Source: Mesotaenium endlicherianum
Lineage: Eukaryota; Streptophyta; Zygnematophyceae; Zygnematales; Mesotaeniaceae
Assembly: GCA_009602735.1 (NCBI GenBank)
Contig: WELA01009042.1
Location: 268,103-332,102, forward strand
Length of the DNA stretch: 64,000 nucleotides
Reading direction: 5' to 3'
Within the stretch, counting starts at the first letter, position 1; every line of letters begins with the position of its first letter. Under the pieces are notes generated by a model. The model searched no databases and was not told the origin of the DNA. It saw nothing but the letters and a program-made list of their open reading frames with translations. Both the position numbers and the translations under genes were made by a program. Shown one piece after another: positions 1-11,440 of this stretch.

Positions 1-643
1 GGGCGGTGGGGGGTGGGGGGGGGAATCTTGCGTGCAGCGCGGAAAAGCATGCAGAGAGCGTGCTGGCGCTTCTCTCTTGTGGGGGAGGGGAGGGGGAGCC
101 ACGGGCACGCATGATGATGCAAGTAATGACGTGGTAAACTCCAAAGTTGGGCTGATGAGTGGGGGGCGGTTTGCGCGCGTGCGGGCTTGAGGGCGTGCAG
201 GCGTGCCTGTGCCTGGGCCAGATCGCCAGACACTCGGGAGACCTTGCCAAGGTGCATCTCTCACGCTTCTCCCTCCCACTTTTCCTTCTGTGTGTGTGCC
301 TGCCTATGTGTCTGCGTGGTGCACACTAACTATCAAGTAGCTGTCTCTTCAGCTGGTGCTGCATGCGAATGAACACATGTGAGTGCCAGAGTGTGACCGA
401 CCCATCTTCAGCTTCGCCTGAGCTGCACCTCTATACTTGGCTAGGTCAACTTTCCCACGCCTCACAAGTGCCATCAGACGCGCACTGTTTCTTCTGGGCC
501 TGTACATACGCACGCTCGTATGCCCACGCACAGACGCACACCAGTACGCACACACACATATGTTCACATACACACACACACGCACACGCATGCACGCGTG
601 TAAAGCCCCATACATATGTGCGTCTGCACCCCCACATACACAT

Positions 644-676
<33 letters not shown>

Positions 677-865
677 GAGACAAGCGAGAGAAAAGGAGAG
701 GAGGGGAGGACTTGTTTCACCAAAGCAGGCACGTTGAACTCAGCGCTCGATGCCAGCTCGCTTCAAGCTGGATCCAGACAGCGCCAGCTGCCAACACGTT
801 ACACGAGCTCAAACAGTGCAAGCGCGCGCACGTGCGGGGGGGCGTGCGTGTGAGAAACCGCGCAG
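1..865. other. intronic or upstream sequence of PF16, no exon seen
   Basis: This stretch precedes the first recognisable PF16 exon and ends in the acceptor CAG at 863-865. It is GC-rich and holds CA/TG-rich tracts. The open frames on both strands here are Cys/Val/His/Thr strings made by the dinucleotide repeats. No earlier armadillo exon of PF16 is visible, so the 5' half of that gene must lie left of the window. Confidence 0.6.
645..673. repeat. (CA)n microsatellite
   Basis: A pure CA run sits in a wider CA-rich stretch (about 538-673), roughly 190 bases before the first visible PF16 exon. Confidence 0.95.
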
Positions 866-3837
866 GTGGTGGCGGAGGACGAGGCGTTCCCGGCCATCAT
901 GGTGTGCCTCAAGGACTTTGACGAGCTGGTGCGCAAGAACGCGGCCACCACCATCCGGGAGATCGCCAAGCACACCGCGCAGCTGGCGCACCAGCTGGTG
1001 GGCAGCGGCGCCGTGGGTGCGCTCATCGACTACGTGGTGGAGAGCCCCGGCACCCACAAGCTGCCAGGTGGGGGGTGCCCTCTCCCTTCGGCGCACGTGC
1101 AGTGCAGTCTCACCCCTCCCTTCCGCCTCAGCCTGATGCCCTGCAGACCCCCCCGCCCTCGCCTTCCCCCCTATCTTCTCTCTCTCTCTCCCCCCTGCCG
1201 CAGGCCCCTGCCGCCCCCCGCTGTCCACTGCCGCCCACTGCCACCCAATGCGTGGGTCAGCAGCCCCGTTGGCACCTGTCACTGGCGCACCTATTTGGCT
1301 GCTTGTTGCCCGAACGCAGGCCGCACTTAGCTCTCCCTGCGCCCTCGCCCACGCCCACACCCATGCTCAGCTCCCTCGCTTGGTAGAGGTCTCCCCGGGC
1401 TTAGGAGCAGCGTTGCTCGAGTACACAGAAGGACCAGCGGTGTTGCAGACTCCGAAGGCCTGGTGTGTCTCGTCTCTTCTTTGCAGCTCGGTGCTGCGCC
1501 AGGCAAGCAAAAGTGAGGAACGAGTCTTGGGGAAGCTCGATCGGGCAGCGCCTGAGCCTGAGAGGCTTGTTCTCCCTGGGAGTGGCAGCTGGCCATGTTG
1601 GTTCCCTTCTTTCAGGGAGCAAGCTCGATGGAAGAAGCAGCAGCCCTGCTCCCAGTTCTCTCCCGGGCCCCCTCCCCGGTACTGCTGGCTAAACTGCTGG
1701 CTAGGGATAATGCCGGGGGGGGGGAAAGGAAGGACAAGCACACGCCTATTTATAGCCACTTGGAGACATCGGGACAGATTGTTGCTGAGAGGAGTAGTGC
1801 ATGTTGTCTGCCGCGTACTTTGCTGCAGCAGGCAGGGGTAACCTCCAAGAATTACAAGACATGTAATTTCTTGTGCATGGGCGCACTCACCTGGCTGCCT
1901 GTATGATGTCAAAAGGAAGTGACGCACTCACAAAGAACATGCACACGCACCCTTCTCACTCACTCACGCACATCGCGTGCACACACACACACAGACACAC
2001 GCACGCACACACGCACACATTATGTATTGACAAGGAGCCACAGGCTGCTGGGCACAGTTGGTTGGGCACTTGTACTCCACTGCGTGAGCCAGCGTGCGTG
2101 ACCCTGTCTGCATTCGACACTTCCGACATACACGCACAATCTCACGCTGCTGCTGCTGCTGCTGCTGCTGCTGTGCTGACGATGGCGATGATGACGATGA
2201 CGTGGCCGGGCGGCAGGCGTGATGGCGCTGGGGTACATCGCGGCGTTCTCGGAGTCGAGCGCGCTGGCCGTCATCGTGTCCAAGGGCGTGCCGCCGCTGG
2301 TGGACTCCCTCGTGTTTGAGGCGGAGGACCAAGTGCGCACCTCCAGCGCCTGGGCCCTCAGCCAGATCGGATGCCATGGGTGAGTGCCAGTGCGAGGCTC
2401 CCATGCGCGCCGCTGCATGCCTGTCATCCCCCCCTCCCCCCCCCCCGGGTTGTTTCCTTCCCTCTTTCTCTTTCTCTCTCTCTGACCCCTGCCCCCAGTG
2501 TAAAGCGTTCCTCTTGCGCCAAGTGGGGTGCGCATCCCCAGCGCTTGGGTCATCAGCAGAGGCTGCATATGCTCGCGGCAGGCGGCTGATGCACACGAGC
2601 CTCACTTGCGTCGTCCGTCCCCTCCATTTTGTTCTCCCCTTCTCTCTCACTGCCGCCTGCTTGAAGAAGTGCGCGGCATTTCACTTGCGCCAAGTGACGT
2701 CTTGCGGAGCACCCTTGCACTGCAGGGCTATACTGTGCCCCCCCCCTGTTCTGACCAGGCTGGTCTCGTCTGCAAGTAGTGCACGTGTGGACTGGTGCGA
2801 TTGGTTCGGCGGCTCAAATATGACATCTGTCGTTCTTCTGGCCTCTGCTTAGACACCCCTCCGACTGGGTGAGAGCAGGAGAGGAGAAAGAGGCGGGGGA
2901 GGGGGGCTGGGAGACTCTCCCCCTGCTCCTTCCTCCTCGATTCCTTTTCCGCACAGACGTACATACGTGGGGACGGGGGTTGTCGTGGCGGGCTCTAGCT
3001 ACCGAGCACTGAGACATCTGGAATGCGTTCTGTGTGGACTCGTGGACGTGGGGTGTGGCGTGAGTGTGTGCAGCCCCGACCACGCAAAGGCAGTGGCGCA
3101 GACGGGCGCGCTCCTGCGCATGGTCTCCGTGTGCTCCAACAGCAGCGGCCAGGGCGGGTGCGGCGAGGAGCTGCGCGGGCGGTGCCTGAAGACGCTGCGC
3201 TGCATCGTGGAGCGCCTCACCTCCATCCCCTCCCTCGACGCGCTGCTCCAGGTCCGTCGCGCCCTCTCCTTCTCTCCGGCACTCAGCTTCTCCTTCTCCT
3301 CCGCTTGTTGCTCGTGCACCATGTTATCTTTTCCTCCAACCTCCTGCTCTCTCCCCTTCTGCACGGCGGCTTCTTCATGCTCCTCTGGTTCTTTTTCATG
3401 CTTTTATTTTTTCTTTCCTTCCTCTTCCTCCTCTCTCGATGCGCTCTAAAAAGTGCCCCCTTCGGGGCTTGTCTTCTGAAACATACGGACGGGTGCGTGG
3501 GTGAGTATCCATCCCCCCTCCTCCCATCCCCACCCGATCTCGCCCCACCCCTCTCCTCCGCCCCCTCAACCGGCCCCCCCACAACACACACGGCACACGT
3601 GCGTGCTACCATATCGTCCCTCTGACGCATGCGCGCATCCGCATACACTAACATGCGCACAGCTGCGCTGGGTGGGTTGCCCATGACGATGTGGAGGTGC
3701 CTTGTCCACACACTTTGTAGACATGCCATGTGTGCGTGGCGTAGAGGGCATTGTACATCTCTTCAGGGAGGTTGTCCTGTGCCTCAAGCCCCACCCTCAT
3801 GTCCTCGTGTGTGCCCCCCTCACCAGTCCCCCCCAGT

Positions 3838-3888
<51 letters not shown>

Positions 3889-4294
3889 TGTGTGCGTGCG
3901 CGCCATGTGCATGGATGAGCAGGAGCCAGGCGTGCCCCAGGAGGTTCTGCAAGACGTGATGAGGCAGCTGGCGAAGGTGCTGCCCAACGACGCGGAGGGG
4001 CGGTCCAAGTTCGTGTCGTCGGGTGGGTTCGCGAAAGTGCAGAAGCTTAACGTGGTCGCCGACACGCGCCTCAAGCGCGCGTCGATGCCCGCGGACGAGA
4101 GCCAGTTCGTCCGGTCGGACTCGTTCCGCGGCGAGCTGACCGAGGCCGACAGCATGCGCCTGAAAGAGTCGGTCGACGCGATCAACATGTGCTACCCGTT
4201 TGAGATTGTACAGTACTACTCGCCGGAATACTCCAAGAAGCTGCTGGAGAAGCTGACAAGCTCCATGCTGGTGCCATCATCGGCGGCAGCTTAG
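866..4294 (+). CDS. PF16: PF16/SPAG6 axonemal central-pair armadillo protein, 3' part
   Basis: PF16 (SPAG6 in animals) is an armadillo-repeat protein of the C1 central-pair microtubule and is needed for motile 9+2 flagella. Four exons are visible: 866-1067, 2217-2379, 3074-3251 and 3923-4294 (TAG). All joins are GT-AG and keep frame (phases 1, 2 and 0). The spliced residues match the family from mid-protein to the C terminus: CLKDFDELVRKNA, TIREIAKHT and THKLPG; then ALGYIAAFSES and AWALSQIG; then DHAKAVAQTGAL; then VLPNDAEGRSKFVSSGG and INMCYPFEIVQYYSPEYS. About 304 residues are present; the family is usually about 500-570, so the start lies outside the window. The last exon has about 25-30 more residues than animal SPAG6 between the SSGG and NMCYP blocks. 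Donors are GC-rich types (GTGGGG, GTGAGT, GTCCGT). The acceptor of the last exon could also be three bases further on. The identification is very sure. Confidence 0.93.
2146..2173. repeat. (GCT)n trinucleotide repeat in PF16 intron
   Basis: A pure GCT run lies about 43 bases before the acceptor of the second visible PF16 exon. Confidence 0.95.
3844..3887. repeat. (TG)n microsatellite in PF16 intron
   Basis: A TG run lies about 35 bases before the acceptor of the last PF16 exon, where a polypyrimidine tract would normally be. Confidence 0.95.
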
Positions 4295-5847
4295 GGAGCG
4301 GGACTGCACAGGTACAGCAGCTTCAATTCATTCTTATCTTCTATTCTATATATTTATTCCTGATTTTGTATGCGTACAGAACCTTTTAGCACAGGCTTCA
4401 GAATTCGACGCCTTAGATGTCGTAGAATTACGTTCACTTTATATTTTATTTAGTGACTGCTTCTTACGTCCACTCCCTCATTTGGTCAGTGTATAGTACT
4501 ACTAAACTAGTTAAGATAGATCAGAGATCCTTTTGACAGCTTCCTCTTAAACAATAGGCCGCTGAGGCATTCTAGGATTGCTGGCAGATAAGGTGACCCA
4601 AACACCAGCATAGCTACACTGACAGATAACAAGCCTGTAGCAGCGGCGTGCCGCTATGTGGCCAGAGTCGTGATGGCTGGTGTAGCAACTTGTTACAGGA
4701 GGAGCAACGACAAAACAAATACAAATAAAATAGGGGCTGGTGTACTTTAATTTACGTGTGTCGATTGTACCATGCAGCAGTGGATCCGACAGCTTAGCAT
4801 GAAGGTATAACCGTAGAAGATGTTCACTGAATTCACAATCACTAAACAATTATATGATGCTCTCTCTGAAGCGCACAAAGAAAAGTTGGAATTCTATGAA
4901 CATGGTCATGTTGCACCTCTTCAATGCAACTATGGAAAGCATGTATGACTAGCTGATGAGTACAGCAAAAGAATACTGAAAGTTGTTGCACATCCAACAT
5001 GCTTTGCTTGCGCTGAATAATAGGGTGTAGTATGACTTGACTCAAAGAAGCTGAATTGTGGCCTCTCCTCAGTACTACAATAGACGAACCTTTGTTCCCT
5101 TTCTACAAACCTAAATATGCCCCAAGTCAAGCTTGCCTGCCCTTCAATTGGCATGCTTTCTTTCTCAACTATGGCTATTTCCTGCCGTCTTCTGAACCCC
5201 ACTACCTACCTCCCCTATCAGTCCATCTTCTAAGATTTGAAAATGCAAGAGAAGCTCCTAACTGATCTATAGAGAGGAACAACTCTTGCACTTGCAAATA
5301 AATTTCGTGGCTGTAGTCGCGCCTGGTTGCTGTCCTCATCAAACACATTTCGATCTACCACAAAGTGCAGTTCAGACTCTATTGATGCTAAAGCAGGGCG
5401 GCAAATAGATTCCGACGCCATTTCCCGCATAAGCTTATTGGACTGACCCTTTATTCCCCCCCCCAGTTGTTTATGTACCTCATCATCCAATAATTTCCTG
5501 TCAAGCAGTTGTCATGGCCCACCACACTGCTGGAAAAGAAGCTCCTAGCCTCAGCCAGTGCATGTAACTAACGTGCCCACCTTTTGAATGAGTGCATGTG
5601 CAGCCACAGCTGCTGCATGCCATGCACCCCCCCGTCAACGCCTAAGTTCCATGCACAGCCGTCAACATCTAACTTCCAACAAGAGAGCCCAACATCCTCC
5701 ATATCAACCAGCTTGCAGCCAGGCAGACAGCGCCATAAACTCTTAGTCGCGCTATGCCTGGGCCGGCCCATTACACGTGCAGCCCAGACGAGTAACTGTG
5801 CAGCCCGGAATGACGGGCTCAAGCGCCCCCTTAGAGGCGGGCTGCAG
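4295..5847. other. intergenic, PF16 3' UTR and convergent spacer
   Basis: PF16 (+) and the pectinesterase (-) converge here. Composition drops sharply to AT-rich just after the PF16 stop. Short coding-like stretches occur on the plus strand near 4840-4935 and the minus strand at 5230-5490, but neither has recognisable homology or a convincing splice context. I see no RNA gene. Confidence 0.5.
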
Positions 5848-7161
5848 CTACCCGTAGAGCCAGGAGGACAGCTGGATCCAGGCCTCGGCTGAGAACTTCT
5901 GCGGCACGGGCGTGTCGCCGCTGATCAAGTTGCACATGCGCCGGGAGGCCTTGCTGAAGCCGGGCCCGGAGCTGCCAATCTCATAGTTGGTGACGCGGCC
6001 GCCCTTGAAGCGGCCCTCCCAGTCGCTCCAGCCCACGGGGAGCACGTTCTCGCCCATGTAGCACCCGATGAAGGCCACCAGCGACCTGTCGCGGTAGGGC
6101 CGCCCCAGGTACGCCTTCCCGTCGCCCTGCACCTTGCAGTTGTCGAAGACGAAGCCCCCTGGCTGCGCGCCGCCCTGCGCGTCGACGCCGGCCGCGGTGT
6201 AGAAGCCGGTGTAGCCGAGAATAAACTTGTCGAAGAGCTCGCACTTCTTGAAGTAGGCGCGGCCGAAGCCCCAGATGAAGTCGGTCTTGCCGTCGATGTA
6301 GCACGACTGGAAGTAGTGCGCGCCCGTCCAGATGGCGAGCGTGTCCATCCAGCCCTTCATGCCGACGACGAGGAACTGCGACTGCGTGTTGAGCAGCGCC
6401 ACGGCCGGCGCCGGGTCCCACGTGGTGTAGCGCGTGTTCTGCACCACCAGCGCCATCGCGACAAAGCGGCGCGCCCACACGACCAGCGTCGCCGCAAAGT
6501 ACGGGTTGCCCGTCACGCTCTGTCCGTTGGATGCGGTCAGGATCGTGCCGCGCCCGTAGCCCAGCAGCGTGATGAAGTCCTTGCCATGGGGGATCGTCAC
6601 CTGCCCCTTGTACACCCCCGGCATCACGCAGATGTACTTGCGCACGGTGTTCCCATTGGGTATTGAGTTCACGGCCTCCTGTATGCTCCTGAAGTTGGCG
6701 CTTCCTGTCTTCGCCACCCATATCTGGCAGCTCTTGTACACGCTGGCCAGCTTGAGGCTCCTCCCCCTCACAGAGGAGGAGGCGGAGGAGTTTCTGGCAG
6801 GCCCCCGACGGGCGCCTTCCTCCATCTCGAGCATGGTGACATTGTCCAGCCAGTGGGGGAACTCTGGCTCGTGGAAATGCGTCGTCGAATCGTCCCTGGG
6901 TGTGTACGCCGGGAATCCCCCAAAAGGCAAGTGTTCTGGCCCCGCCCCCTTCAGCATGCGCCTCTGAGCTTCCCCCTCTCCTCCCACAGACAGCACTGAC
7001 TGGTGCACTGACATGTGCTGTCGCATCGTGCCGCCCATTTCACCCTGGCTGGGCCTCTCCAGGGCTGCATTGCTCCCTTGGCACCTCCCCTCTGCTACCA
7101 AGAGGAGAAGAATCGCAAGGCATGCGACAGTGTGACGCGTTGGCCAGGTTCCCTGCAGCAC
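5848..7161 (-). CDS. secreted pectin-methylesterase-like protein
   Basis: Carbohydrate esterase family 8 homologue: the family removes methyl esters from cell-wall homogalacturonan. Single open frame of 437 residues ending in TAG. A hydrophobic signal-like segment lies at about residues 11-24. A linker to about 140 has no PMEI-type inhibitor domain that I recognise. The beta-helix domain follows. Family blocks in order: PGVYKGQV (181-188), PAVAL (252-256), GWMDTL (270-275), DFIWGFG (294-300) and YLGRPY (352-357). The catalytic Asp pair (D273, D294) and the Arg (R355) are in place. The two Gln residues of the canonical QAVAL and GYQDTL motifs are replaced by Pro252 and Met272, so activity is doubtful. 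The frame opens with GTG directly after an acceptor-like TTTGGGGTAG, so a short 5' exon with the true ATG probably lies upstream. It runs convergent to PF16. Confidence 0.85.
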   Translation of the reverse strand: MLQGTWPTRHTVACLAILLLLVAEGRCQGSNAALERPSQGEMGGTMRQHMSVHQSVLSVGGEGEAQRRMLKGAGPEHLPFGGFPAYTPRDDSTTHFHEPEFPHWLDNVTMLEMEEGARRGPARNSSASSSVRGRSLKLASVYKSCQIWVAKTGSANFRSIQEAVNSIPNGNTVRKYICVMPGVYKGQVTIPHGKDFITLLGYGRGTILTASNGQSVTGNPYFAATLVVWARRFVAMALVVQNTRYTTWDPAPAVALLNTQSQFLVVGMKGWMDTLAIWTGAHYFQSCYIDGKTDFIWGFGRAYFKKCELFDKFILGYTGFYTAAGVDAQGGAQPGGFVFDNCKVQGDGKAYLGRPYRDRSLVAFIGCYMGENVLPVGWSDWEGRFKGGRVTNYEIGSSGPGFSKASRRMCNLISGDTPVPQKFSAEAWIQLSSWLYG

Positions 7162-7775
7162 CTACCCCAAACAGCAGAAAGTAAACATCAGGGACCTGTG
7201 CAGCTCAAAGATAATGCCGGGGCTGAAGAGATGCAGGTCAATTGGTTCGAGGCTGCAAGGCGTAAGAGTTTTTCTCCAAAACCAGCACTATATTGTCTGG
7301 AAAATGTCAGCGGGTGACTTTCCTCCTTCTGCTTAATGTGGCACCAGGCGGTGGTTACATTGCCTACTCTGGCCTAAGTGTCAGCCAGTTGGGGTTACGG
7401 GAAAGAGTGAAGCACCAAGCCGATTGCCAGAATTACTTAGTAGTTGTGTTGATTCTGATAGCAAAACCACCCAGTCTTATAAGCATGGCCAAGAGTATCC
7501 CCTATTCATAAAGCTTCTTTGCAGCTGCCTTCGAGCTCGTTTGTTTGAATTCTGTCTATGCGTGGGTAAGAGCGTCAACATACTGTCAACATCTCATATA
7601 ACAAGAAAGTTTGGCTTTGCTGCACTAATGGCTCAGGCTCTTCGACGACTGCTAGTCAGCTGCCCTTGCAGTATGTGATGAGCCTTCATTACAACGAAGA
7701 GACTGAGTCCCATCAATGATTAAGGAGGTTTATCATAATGAAGTAGGAGAGCGCGTCATGGAGGTGCTTCTTTAC

Positions 7776-7943
7776 CTTCGCAGAGAGCTTCATTTCTGAG
7801 CGACAATTGGTAGAAGTCCACCTCGTCTTCTTCGCCTTCCTTCAAGCTTACAACGGGTACTGCACTACTCTTTCCATGACTGAATATTGATCAGAGACGG
7901 AACGGTACTTACGTTGCTGCCTTGTTTCGTGGACCTTATCCAG
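7776..7943 (-). CDS. two candidate exons of an unrecognised gene
   Basis: Two short minus-strand exons, 7943-7913 and 7859-7776, are joined by a 53-base intron with a strong GTAAGT donor and a GTGCAG acceptor. The joined frame is open: LDKVHETRQQ runs into LPVVSLKEGEEDEVDFYQL and then SLRNEALCE. The first exon follows a branch-point-like CTACTAG and a CTTCAG acceptor; the second ends at a GTAAAG donor. Acidic, hydrophilic composition and consistent phases look like a real gene. I do not recognise the family and could not find the flanking exons. Confidence 0.3.
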
Positions 7944-10900
7944 CTGAAGCTAGTAGACTCGCTGGAAAGGTGACGATCTCATGAAAGAGAGTAGCGCAAG
8001 CTAGAAAGAGTCTCAAAAGTGCTCAGAATTGCTTAGTGGAAGTCCGACCAGATTGGACCAAACGACAGAAAGAGGCCGACGTGGTGACAAGCGAGTGCTC
8101 GCTGGCTGGTCTCCCGCTAACAGCTAGTCAACAGTAATAAAAGAGCTCGAAGCAAGAGCTCGCGAGAGAAGCCACGACCAGGGCTCTACTACCCGTTACA
8201 AAATGAAAGCGTATATCTCGCGTACAATCTACAAAATTAATACTTCTGATGTCGCGACTTGGGGCTCTTGACGATACGTTTTTGGGTGGGAAACGTGTTG
8301 TTACGTTTCGGGGGCACGCAAAGTCACGGTTTGGGGCCACGCAAAAGTTACTTCTTCAGGTACGCAAAGTTGCGCAAAGTGACTTAAATTTGTTTCATTC
8401 AGGGAAACGCAAAGCTAGTTGATTATTGAGGGCACGCAAATTGTCCTCAAATATATATGTATAGTTGCACGAAGTGGTGAAGGTATAAAAGTTCACGAAT
8501 TTGGGGCAGCGCAGAGCCGGCTAATCTGAGCAAATCTGGGGGCCTTCTAGGGCACGCTAACATATAGGCTCCAATGCAGCCCCATGGTGCACAATTTTTG
8601 GACCCAAGTCGAGACTTGGATCTGGACTTGAGCTTATGATCTTTGCTCGTGTTTAAATCAGTCTTCATTTTTCCCAAGTAAGTGTGGAGTTCATTACAGA
8701 AGATGGCATCGAGATGCCGAAGGAGGTTCGGTGCAGCACTTTTTTGTCGTCTTACGCCTGAAATACGCACCTAAAGCACACCGTCGATTAAATATGGGTC
8801 ATAATTTGGGCTGCACCCCATTTCTACCATACAACAAATGCATAGCTAGGCATTTAGCTAGTTCCCTTTAAGGCAGTCAGTTGGTCAAAGAATGTGTCAG
8901 CGAGCTGATTTAGATGGACTATAGCATACTGCAATTGATTGAGGCCCAATTTACAGTGCACGTTCTGAGCCGATTAAAAACAATTCCATTGTACCACCGT
9001 GCACCTGGCAGTACACCAACTTTTAAAGCGCAAAAATAACGTGGTTTACAGTGGTTTTTAGGGCTGTCCTCCACAATTTGTGGGATGTACTTGACGAGAT
9101 TGAATTGGAAGATGTCCTATTGAATTGAACAAATCCCAATTGACCTCGAGGTCAATTGAGATTCTTTCGAACACAGCGTCTCCAAATGGAGCTATGAAGC
9201 AATTCATGTGGAGTCAAAAAGGACTAACACATGCATCAGAATTGACAACAAACCCCACCTGAGTCATTATATTGAATTTAATTCTACTTCAGAACTACTC
9301 AAAATGAGTCATTCTAAGCAATTGAGTTGATATACAATAACTGCATGATTCATTATAATTCATATATGCTCCGCTGCATGGTTCTCAGTTGATTCATAAA
9401 CTTCTTACTTCATGCTACATATTTTACATTTTTCCTTACTTTTTCTTGTACCATTCTCACATTTCTCTTACTCTCGTTATCTGTTCTCTCGCTTGGTTGG
9501 CTTTCGGTAAGAATAGTGTGCCACAATAGGCACAGGTGCAAGCATGCAGGTAAAAGGTAAGAGGTAAGAGGGTACAATGATTTTATAGGATTATCTCAAC
9601 GTTAGGCCAAGGCTAGGAGCTATGGGCCTTGCATGTATGCGTGAGGAGCTTTTATTTCTAGTTACAGATCACGGACGGTTGGATCTCTTGGACGCAAAAT
9701 TTTTCTCACAAGCACTATGAGTGAGGATGGACATGCTTCGACACTCATGTAACGGTTTGTACTTTGGAGAATCTTCACCATGCTTTTTGTGAAGAGGGAT
9801 TTGTGCAAAAACGGTGCAAATACGTGAATTAGTGCTTGTGAAAGTTTACTCACAATGACGTCTGCAAGTATTTATGCATGAGATGAAGCATTGGGATGCT
9901 TCAATTGTCTTCTAGGGCACAAATCGTGTTCAACAAGATCAATAGGACACACCCTTCCGATAAATTGTTCCTTAGTTATGAAGTTCGGATACGCCGCACA
10001 CGTGTGGACGTGTTTGCCCCGCGTACAAAAGGTGAGAGTCAAAACTGTACGTGGGGATGCGTCAGAATATGTGAGGGTCGGTGATAAAAACTGACTATAC
10101 ATCGGAAATAAATTGAAAAATGAATTTATACACGCATTACAAAGTATGACAATACGGTGTATTACAGTTCGTACAATACAGCCAAAAGAAACTGTACGGG
10201 CGTATTTTGAAACTAGGGATTGTTTTGATAAATTTGTTTGGTCATGTGACGTGTCGCGACAGCTGTCTGTCAAGTCGGGCCCACGCCTCCTTGAGGTGGC
10301 ACTGTAAGTTTGTCACTCTGTTAGTCAGTTTGTCGATCCTCTCAAAGATTCTGATACTTTGTTTGGTGTACAGATGTTCATTTCTATGCAATGGATGCTG
10401 AATGGAGTGCTCTTGTGAGTGGAGTACCACTGTGGTCAGCCAACCACAGGAGATTACTTGCACGTGTAAGTTCTTATTTTGAACAGCATTATGATTTTTT
10501 TTGAATATTGAAGGTGCTTACAGTGCTTCAAGGAATTGCGGATTTAATATGCCTAACATTTTGTGTTTGTCGGTATCAGAGACATTCTTGACACTACGCC
10601 CGCGCTTACTTTGGTGAGGTTTGGTTGGATTGATTTGCACACACAACCATGAATAATATGCATATGGACCAGGCTGTTCTAATGTAGTCTTCTTGTAGTG
10701 ATAATGAACATACTCGGTATACTTTGTACAGAGGAAAGTTGTTTTAACATGAAGGATAGGAGAATTATGTATAGACTAGCTTATACAAAAGCAAGCTTTG
10801 TGCTGCCTGCTATCTGGTCTAGAAATGTAAAGAAGTGATACAAGGGCGTGCACATCATGCTTTGATTTCTTTTTTGGAAAGTTGCCTAGGCTTCCGAGCA

Positions 10901-11440
10901 GTGACTTAGAGTACAAACCTACATAGCATTTGTCATAAAACATCCTACGTTACAAGTATCTGCAATAGGTAGGAATGGCTTGTGAAGGCTGGTGAAACTT
11001 TTTTAAGAGAAATAATCTACATGAGCTGCTGAAAGCAATAGCGGCATGGCTAAGTGCAATCGGCTTTGCATAGAGCACATGTGCTCTATATTTGACTTGT
11101 GCATGCCAGCTAAAAGCCGAAGCTATCTAATAACAAACCATATAATGTTGAAGTCTTTCAGCTACTGATGAAGGCTTCTGCAATCCAATTAGTTGCCCGC
11201 TTGCTAGAACAACAGGCTGCAATGCTGTTACCTTTGGCAAGGAGCAACCCTCGTCGCCAGACGCAATAACGAACCTCACGGCTCTCACACCTATGCGAGC
11301 CTGTGAACGAATTGCAGAAGGTAAAGCAAACACAATGCTTCATGAGAAATGGCCACAATCTCTCCCAGGCACTGGCAAACCTCTACCTTCCTCTGCAAAC
11401 CCCTGCTGTCCCACAGCAATTCCAAGAGCCAGCGAGGAAT
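7944..11440. other. AT-rich intergenic stretch
   Basis: No gene could be supported. The stretch holds the short degenerate ACGCAAAG repeats at about 8290-8440, several small unsupported open frames on both strands and many short AT-rich tracts. No tRNA or rRNA was recognised. Confidence 0.45.
8290..8440. repeat. degenerate GGCACGCAAAGT-type repeat cluster
   Basis: The core ACGCAAAG or close variants recur about six times at irregular spacing (for example GGGCACGCAAAGTC, GCCACGCAAAAGTT, GGTACGCAAAGTT, GGGCACGCAAATTG). The origin is unknown. Confidence 0.6.

Noticed and set aside
349-732. Overlapping open frames on both strands rich in Cys, Val, His and Thr
   Set aside because: They are produced by CA/TG repeats and have no homology.
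1068-2216. Several open frames of 70-200 residues on both strands
   Set aside because: They lie wholly inside a PF16 intron and overlap each other in all frames; low-complexity GC-rich sequence.
4840-5490. Coding-like pieces (LYDALSEAHKEKLEFYEHG on +, VHKQLGGGIKGQSNKLMREM on -)
   Set aside because: No recognisable family and no consistent exon structure; possibly remnants, not enough to annotate.
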